Source: Didymodactylos carnosus (taxonomy: Eukaryota > Rotifera > Eurotatoria > Philodinida > Philodinidae). Taken from it: DNA of 26,410 nucleotides. Of the stretch, positions 20,579 to 26,410 are shown in pieces. The stretch covers positions 1-26,410 of the forward strand of contig CAJNOQ010002085.1 in assembly GCA_905250885.1 (NCBI GenBank). The letters are read 5' to 3'. A program made the position numbers and the translations under genes. Numbering within the stretch: position 1 is the first letter of the stretch; every line of letters begins with the position of its first letter. The notes under the pieces are model-generated. The model made no database searches. It saw only the letters and a list, made by a program, of their open reading frames with translations, and was not told where the DNA came from.

Positions 20579-23360
20579 ATGGTAAGATCTCAAACATTGT
20601 AACAAATCATTTCTCATTGCGTATCGTTATATTACTTTTTTTAGACACAAATCAATTCTATTGATACTGGACATGAAGAACTTATTGTAAGTGTTTTTAA
20701 TACTGCTCAGTAAATGAACGTCTACTGACTTTTTTTCTCTTTATCTTAAGCACGATGCTCAATTAGATTATTATGGAACAAAATTAGCCACATGTTCATC
20801 AGATAAAACTATTCGCGTTTTTGATGTTATAAATCATCAACAAAAATTAATTGCAGATTTAAAAGGGTAACATATTGTGTCTGAATAGGGATGAAATCAG
20901 AAAAGAGTCCAGAAAAAATACAGACATGTACTACACGACAAAGATAGTGTAAAAATCATGTATAGAGTTAGAGAAGCACACATTGATATCTAATATTTCA
21001 CTGTTATATATACATATCAACTACAACATGTTATGGAATGGCAGAAATTTATTCATGTTCAAGTGAGGATGTTTTCCTAAATTCTACATAAGATAACAAT
21101 ACGTATAAACATCGAACGGAAGAATTTAAAGGTGGCTTATCTATTAGGTATAAATATTTAGAGTATAAAAAATATCCATTATACGCATTTCGATTAAAAG
21201 TTAAACAATCATCAGATGAAGGTTTTATGATATTTTCATCATGATCACATCAGTATGAACAACGTAATGAAACATTGCACTTACCACGTCACTTTCGCGC
21301 CAATATTCAGAAAATGACTGACAGTGACGAGAAAGGAGAAAGGTTGAATTAGATCAAAAAGATCAAACTAGCATTGTGAGAAGACTGTTCATATTCATGT
21401 ATATGCATGGATAATAGATAGAAAGTTTTTGAGAAACAGCAGTTTTCCTATTCAGTCATTATTACATTTTTAGAATTAGAGAATAGCTTTGAACGTACAA
21501 CACCAAGTTTCGAAGACGGAGGTACAAACAGCCAGAAAGTACTGTAGAGCAGATGTTTTTCCATGCTCTTTTCTGCTGAAAAATGTGGCTAAAATAGCCA
21601 AGCTCCTGACTACGGTTCTTATACAAATTTATATATTCTGCCATTTTTCCGGGCTCTTTTCAATTTGTATCCATAAATAACAATATTTATTAAGCAAAAA
21701 AATGTGTTTATTTTCTTCTAGTCATGAAGGTCCTGTGTGGCAATTGTCATGGTCTCATCCAATGTATGGTAGTTTATTAGCATCATGTTCCTATGATAAA
21801 AAGGTCATTATTTGGAAAGAAACATCCTCATCCACGTTACCCACACCTCAGTCGTCGAGTGGTGGTTCACATTTTCAAATTATTCACGAATACGATAGAC
21901 ATACATCATCTGTGAATACAGTGGCTTGGGCACCATATGAGTACGGTTTAATGTTAGCATGTGGAAGTTCTGATGGATCGATTTCTATAATTACATCAAG
22001 TGGTGCGTACAACACTTTATTCGATTCTTGATCTCTCATGTACTTTTGTTATTGTTTTTTCTCTTAGGTGATGGAAGATGGACAGCAAAAAACCTTCCTG
22101 ATTGTCATCCGGTAAGAACAGATACCAGCTAATATGACTAATGTCTTACAGTATATATCCATCCTAGTTGTGTAACATCTGCACCTAATACTTCAAAACA
22201 TTTACATTCATATGCAAAGTTATACAAACGATTTGTTTTTGATTGTTTCTCCTCGTCCATAATCGCTAAAATAAATCTGAAAAAAGATTTAATTGAATGC
22301 AGACTGATGAAAAAAGTGTTGTGGAGAGCTCAGAGACGTTGTCTCATTTTGTCGAAAAATGTCTATTCGACTGAATATTTTACAAAGATTTTTCGACCGA
22401 ATCCTGGAACTCGATTTTCTAGAATTTTGGTTTTCCAGTGATACTGATTTCAGAAATTTTGATGATAGTTTTGTATGCACCATATCAGGTTGGAAATTCT
22501 TTCAACTATTTAAATCTACTTTCAGATTTGTTTTAGCGATTATGGACGAGGGAAAAAGTGACAAAACAACTCGTTTCTAGAATTTTGCACGAGATTGTAC
22601 ATTCTTATTTTTTTTTTTTGTTGTTTTTTTAGCCAGGAGTAAATGCGTTGAGCTGGGCTCGATCGATTGGTACACAAATATCAGCATCAGCCGCCATGGA
22701 TGATTCATCTTTGACAACAGGAAATACTGAACTTGTTAAACGTTTTGTATCTGGTGGATGCGATAATCTTGTGCGAATATGGAAGTATGGATCGTGCAAA
22801 AATACTATTTATAATTAATCTATTGATTTTTTTGTTATTTTAGAGAACAAGATGATGCTTGGATAGAAGAATCCCATTTAGATCAACATACAGATTGGAT
22901 TCGAGATGTAGCTTGGGCACCAACATTTGGATTATCTAAAGAAAAAATAGCGAGTTGTTCACAAGTGAGAGTCTGTTAATAGAAAAGTAACGTCACATTG
23001 ACTGTTTTTCTTTTTATTTTGTTATTATAGGATGGTCGTGTTTATGTGTGGACGCGTGATGTTCGTACACAATCAGCATGGGAATGTACACAAATTGGAA
23101 CGGTTTTTGATGATGTTGTATGGAGTGTTAGTTGGTCGTTGACTGGTGATATTTTAGCCGTGGCTTCAGCTGATAAAGTGTCACTATGGAAAGAAGGTCT
23201 CGATGGGAAATATCAATGTTTAACCACACCCACATCGGCAATGACAGCTACAAATAGTATAACAGACTTGTCCGATACAGCCATGAATGGTGGTGTTGGG
23301 GGTAGTGGAACACAAGCAACAAGTTCATTACAAGCACCCACACCATTAATGGTCTCCTAG
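20579..23360 (+). CDS. SEC13: SEC13, WD40 protein of the COPII coat and nuclear pore Y-complex
   Basis: Eight exons: 20579-20581 (only the ATG), 20645-20686, 20751-20866, 21722-22002, 22068-22111, 22633-22784, 22844-22964, 23031-23360; 362 residues against 322 in human. The order and wording of the WD40 blades match SEC13: [35 protein letters not shown] (blade 1), [20 protein letters not shown] with [13 protein letters not shown] (blade 2), [20 protein letters not shown] (blade 3), [15 protein letters not shown] (blade 4), [12 protein letters not shown] and [13 protein letters not shown] (blade 5), [20 protein letters not shown] (blade 6). SEC13 pairs with SEC31 on ER exit vesicles and with nucleoporins. 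Oddities: a Ser/Thr/Pro-rich insertion at about residues 85-101 and a Ser/Thr/Gly-rich C-terminal tail of about 45 residues. Introns 3 (855 bases) and 5 (521) are long; the rest are 59-66. AATAAA at 23454. Confidence 0.95.
21017..21352 (+). pseudogene. Candidate decayed coding fragment inside SEC13 intron 3
   Basis: One frame reads as plausible protein ([16 protein letters not shown], then [20 protein letters not shown], then [16 protein letters not shown]) but is broken by TAA at 21089-21091 and TGA at 21242-21244, ending at TAG 21350-21352. Codon choice (TCA, TTA, CGA, CAA) resembles the real exons nearby. No family recognised. It could be a chance open stretch in AT-rich DNA; the long intron it sits in favours an insertion. 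Confidence 0.35.
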
Positions 23361-23453
23361 ATATTGAACTGTCTGTTTTTGCGCTTTTTAGCTATATATC
23401 GTTATTATTGTTACTCTCTGTCTCTCGTTTGGTTTTTCTAATTAGTCGAATTT

Positions 23454-23459
23454 AATAAA
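23454..23459 (+). terminator. Polyadenylation signal of SEC13
   Basis: AATAAA lies 94 bases after the SEC13 stop and about 190 bases before the DAD1 start. Confidence 0.5.
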
Positions 23460-23631
23460 CGAGTCATCTAATACTATTATATACTTTTTCTTTCAAGTAA
23501 CAAGTTTTTGCGCTTTTGAATGTGTTAGTCTTTGATAATATCTTGATCTATTATACCATTAGATCTTTTCTTTTGTTCTTTCATTTTTTTAGATTGTTTG
23601 AAAATTACCAATAGTCTTTTGAAAATCTTTT

Positions 23632-23633
23632 AG
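23632..23633 (+). promoter_or_regulatory. Splice-acceptor-like AG just upstream of the DAD1 start
   Basis: The stretch AAAATCTTTTAG ends 11 bases before the ATG at 23645; a second one, CATTTTTTTAG, ends at 23592. Either could be a 5'UTR intron end or a trans-splice site. Confidence 0.35.
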
Positions 23634-23644
23634 CTAAATCGATC

Positions 23645-24074
23645 ATGAGCCAATTAAGTCAAGTTACTGATATATTGAAAAGGTTAAATGATGAATATCA
23701 AACAAGTACACCAAAAAAACTAAAATTAATTGACGCTTATTTATTCTACGTATTATTAACCGGTATTGTTCAATTTGCCTATTGTCTACTTGTGGGTACA
23801 TTTCCATTCAATTCGTTTTTATCCGGATTTATTTCAACTGTTGGATGTTTTATACTGGCTGGTAAGAGAACTCAATACTTTCCAAGTTTATCGGCATAAG
23901 TTTAGCACGTGAAGTGTCATGTTTTGACCATTTTTTTTCGTTCTAGCAAGTTTACGTATTCAATTAAATAAAGCAAATCAATCAACGTTTAATGTATCAC
24001 CCGAACGTGCGTTTGCTGATTTTGTTTTTGCACACGTTATTCTACATTTAGTTGTAATTAATTTTATTGGTTAA
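23645..24074 (+). CDS. DAD1: DAD1, subunit of the ER oligosaccharyltransferase complex
   Basis: Two exons, 23645-23861 and 23947-24074, joined across an 85-base GT-AG intron; 114 residues, against 113 in human. The protein follows DAD1/OST2 along its full length: [77 protein letters not shown] and the terminal NFIG (human NFVG). Three hydrophobic segments fall at about residues 28-48, 53-73 and 93-113. DAD1 is a membrane subunit of the complex that moves the lipid-linked glycan onto Asn of nascent proteins in the ER; its loss triggers apoptosis in mammalian cells. It lies 284 bases after SEC13 on the same strand. AATAAA follows the stop at 24076. Identity is secure. Confidence 0.97.
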
Positions 24075-24075
24075 G

Positions 24076-24081
24076 AATAAA
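24076..24081 (+). terminator. Polyadenylation signal of DAD1
   Basis: AATAAA begins two bases after the stop codon; another AATAAA near 24239 may be the one used, as the first would give almost no 3'UTR. Confidence 0.4.
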
Positions 24082-24430
24082 ATACAAGATATAACAGACA
24101 ATTAGGGAAAGATGGAGGATCGTTTTTTTTTTATTTTAAAGTGGGAGAAATTATTGTTTTTATTGTTGATTTTTGTTTTTGAGAAAAGATTGTTTTAGGT
24201 AGACTATCATACGATGGAATGTGCGTTGTTTTTCAAAATAAATATAGCTATTATCGTTAATTATTTATCCATGCTTGCATGTCATAAATAGCTGCGATGC
24301 AGAGAGCGCTTCAACTGAAAATTTAAAAACTGATTGAAAACAAGTATACCAGAGGGTCAAACAAATCAATCAAAAGAGCACGGAACATCAAATGCGTTTA
24401 AAGGTTGAAAGTTTAGTCTTTAGGTCTTCT

Positions 24431-24883
24431 CACTGTGCCAGAGCTGAGCAACTCAGCTAAAAAAAGAGAATTAATTCGATTCGATTCATTTGAAAAAATT
24501 TTCGATTCACTTCAATTCATCTAGCCTGAGAATTGTTTTAGATTCGATTTGTACAGTTCGAAAAAATTTTTATACAGAAATGCCACTGTGGTTTAAATAC
24601 CTCGAAGAAAAGGCCTAAAGAAAACTTATAAAATAAATTAGAGGCATAACTCAATCTTTTTTTGATTTTATTAGTATATTGATCTTGCAACAAGAATTTC
24701 TTGATTTTTTTCCAATTGAATGAATTCAATTCAATTTAGTGATCCTAGTAAAAATTTTCGATTCAATTCAACTCGATTCGATGATTTTTGAAAAATTTTT
24801 CCATTCAATTCGATTCCATTCACGAACTGAATTGAATCGAGTTGGTCGTTTTTTGAATTGAGTTGCCCAGCTCTGCACTGTGC
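24431..24883. mobile_element. hAT-like MITE with perfect 8-bp target-site duplication
   Basis: CACTGTGC at 24431-24438 is repeated exactly at 24876-24883. The 437-base element between starts CAGAGCTGAGCAACTCA and ends TGAGTTGCCCAGCTCTG, a 17-base terminal inverted repeat with one mismatch. Ends of the CAGNG..GGCAA type with 8-bp duplications are typical of hAT transposons. The interior is filled with variants of ATTCAATTCGATT, so it reads as low-complexity DNA. There is no transposase, so movement would need a helper. The short open frame inside (24538-24729, minus) is not a gene. Confidence 0.85.
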
Positions 24884-25680
24884 TGCAAATTTTGGTGACA
24901 GGTCGATTCTGTTGGGCTGGCCTCCCACTCCACCTCTTTTTTTCTGTAAATCCTCTTTTTGGCCTGTTTTTGGGGAAAAATCCTCTTTTTTCACGAACAC
25001 AGTACCTATTGACGAATAAATTCATTATTGTTGGTTCATCCGGTGGTTCATGTCATCACGTATTTTTACTCTCGGCTTCTACTAGTTGTTAAGCTCGGGT
25101 TCTTCAATCAAGTGAGACTAGAAACTCTCTCAGCAACCTAGATTAAACAAAGTATCAATCCAGTCTATGTAGTATATTTAAAAATAATGATGAAAAAATA
25201 CATATGCAGGAATAACATGAAGTAAGAAGATCACTAACTGGTCCGACCACTTACTAACTCTGTATTCTATATGCACTCGAACTGACTATACCTGAACGTA
25301 TGCTTTCATATATATCTATCCAGAAGAGCAAAAGACATGTAACATAAAAGAAAACAATAGACACAGATAGCTAACGATGATGCAATCTTTAATATAGAAT
25401 AATAGTGATCACAACTAGACCAAAAAAAACAATAGATGAACGAAATTTCTGTTCTTTTCGTTTGTTTTGTCATTTTGCAGTGCGCACATTATGAACGCTG
25501 CAAAATATATGTGAACAATACTGAATTTCATTTTTCGCTGTTTCGATTCGCCTTTAGGCTTCTAGAAAAATTGGAGATAGTCTATCTCTTCTAGCACAAA
25601 ATATGCGTGTGCAAGCATTGCAATAGAGCCGTATCAAATAAGGAATATCTCTACCTTTTCACACCTTGGCAAATGTTAGC
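24884..25680. other. Stretch without a recognised gene
   Basis: Frames here are short and overlap on both strands at 24730-25090. A peptide-like run reading FIIVGSSGGSCHHVFLLS occurs near 25018-25075 but is not connected to a supported gene. No repeats or RNA genes were recognised. Confidence 0.35.
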
Positions 25681-25693
25681 AAATTTCTATACG

Positions 25694-25906
25694 TTAGGAA
25701 ATGTCGACATTGTTGAAATCGAGTTGTTGGTGCTGAATGATAATTGAACCTACTATAGCTCGTCCATCCGACATGATAACTGGTGGCACCAAGTTTGCTC
25801 TACTACCGTTACGCATAAGATCCACAATTTGCTCAAGTTTACGTCGACGGCTTTTCGAAACACATTCAGGTGACCTCACACGGCAAAGAAACACCGACAA
25901 GTCCAC
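25694..25906 (-). pseudogene. Unidentified minus-strand coding fragment or terminal exon
   Basis: The minus-strand frame reads about 70 codons ending at 25694, including RSPECVSKSRRRKLEQIVDL and VPPVIMSDGRAIVGSIIIQH, with a protein-like composition and higher GC than its surroundings. It has no ATG: the frame is closed just upstream by TAA, with GTG as the only early start. It may be the last exon of a gene extending to the right, or a relic. No family recognised and no strong acceptor seen. Confidence 0.3.
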
Positions 25907-25919
25907 ATTGTTTTAGCAC

Positions 25920-26270
25920 CGTCAAAGTCCACTCTTTATGATTAGGACAGTTTCTGAACATAACAATACTACTTGATGTCTTCTTAAATAACTCTGCTAC
26001 AGACTTACTCCCTTTACCAAAAGCATGTTACAAAAACAATTTATTAGACTATGAACATACGATCGATTGCTTCTTCTTCAAAAAATCAATTTTGACTAAC
26101 AGCAATGAAAGTGTAACCGTTAGCGGCCACTGAGAGTGTAACACACTAAACACTATTGAAGATTGGAAACAATTTCTTCGAGAATCGCCGTAGATCAGCT
26201 AACATGTTAATCGTTAGCGTATTTTCAGTAAAAAACATGAATGTCTACGAACCTTATGGCCAAGTTCTAG
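25920..26270. other. Stretch without a recognised gene
   Basis: AT-rich sequence with no supported open frame, RNA gene or repeat. Confidence 0.35.
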
Positions 26271-26274
26271 ACAT

Positions 26275-26410
26275 ATATGGAACAGATCCTAAACAAGCTT
26301 AAGCAAAATCCTGGTAGAATCCTAGCATCTTAGGATCCTGGTAAGAAGTTATTAGACGGCTCTAAATGTTAGCATCCTGTAAGATACTAGTAGGAAATAG
26401 ACAGGAAGTG
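26275..26410. repeat. Cluster of ATCCTGGTAAGA-type motifs at the right edge
   Basis: Variants of ATCCTGGTAGA, ATCCTAGCAT and ATCCTGTAAGA follow each other from about 26284 to the window end. It resembles the motif-filled cores of the elements elsewhere in the window, but the right end is cut off, so no termini can be judged. Confidence 0.4.

Noticed and set aside
1-26410. CRISPR array, bacterial operon or phage content
   Set aside because: No regularly spaced direct repeats; the genes contain spliceosomal introns and are animal-like.

Overview
The window is AT-rich nuclear DNA from an invertebrate animal. The genes have many short GT-AG introns (about 51 to 85 bases in most cases), AATAAA signals downstream of several stops, and recognisable animal proteins (ICA1/ICA69, SEC13, DAD1). 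A rotifer, perhaps a bdelloid, is my best guess from intron size, base composition and the mix of small repeats. That is inference; no marker here proves it.

Layout. At 1-131 there is the end of an unidentified coding exon. About 900-2800 is a repeat-rich stretch with inverted-repeat elements. A small single-exon ubiquitin-like gene lies at 3654-3899. From about 4050 to 6550 there are more repeats: a GATTTTCTA-type cluster, a large inverted repeat and a MITE-like element. A 13-exon RING-finger gene with a cysteine-rich tail spans 7584-13526. Its fourth intron is 3.1 kb and holds two long inverted repeats. I found no convincing gene at 13.7-17.3 kb. ICA1 (minus strand, 19156 to 17347, four exons) is followed by divergent SEC13 (plus strand, 20579-23360, eight exons) and then DAD1 (plus strand, 23645-24074, two exons). 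A hAT-like MITE follows at 24439-24875, and the right end has only a weak coding fragment and a short repeat cluster.

The three genes at 17.3-24.1 kb all act in the early secretory pathway: ICA1 in Golgi and secretory-granule trafficking, SEC13 in the COPII coat (and the nuclear pore), DAD1 in the ER oligosaccharyltransferase. The small ubiquitin-like gene and the RING gene are both ubiquitin-system genes about 3.7 kb apart. Neither neighbourhood proves a functional link.

Most notable: (1) a MITE with hAT-like ends and a perfect 8-bp target duplication, and an apparent compound insertion flanked by another perfect 8-bp repeat; (2) several elements each filled with their own short reiterated motif; (3) a GC-AG intron in ICA1 whose length is a multiple of three and which has no in-frame stop; (4) acceptor-like sites just upstream of the start codon in four of the five genes, compatible with 5'UTR introns or spliced-leader trans-splicing. 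I did not find a clearly new multi-gene system.
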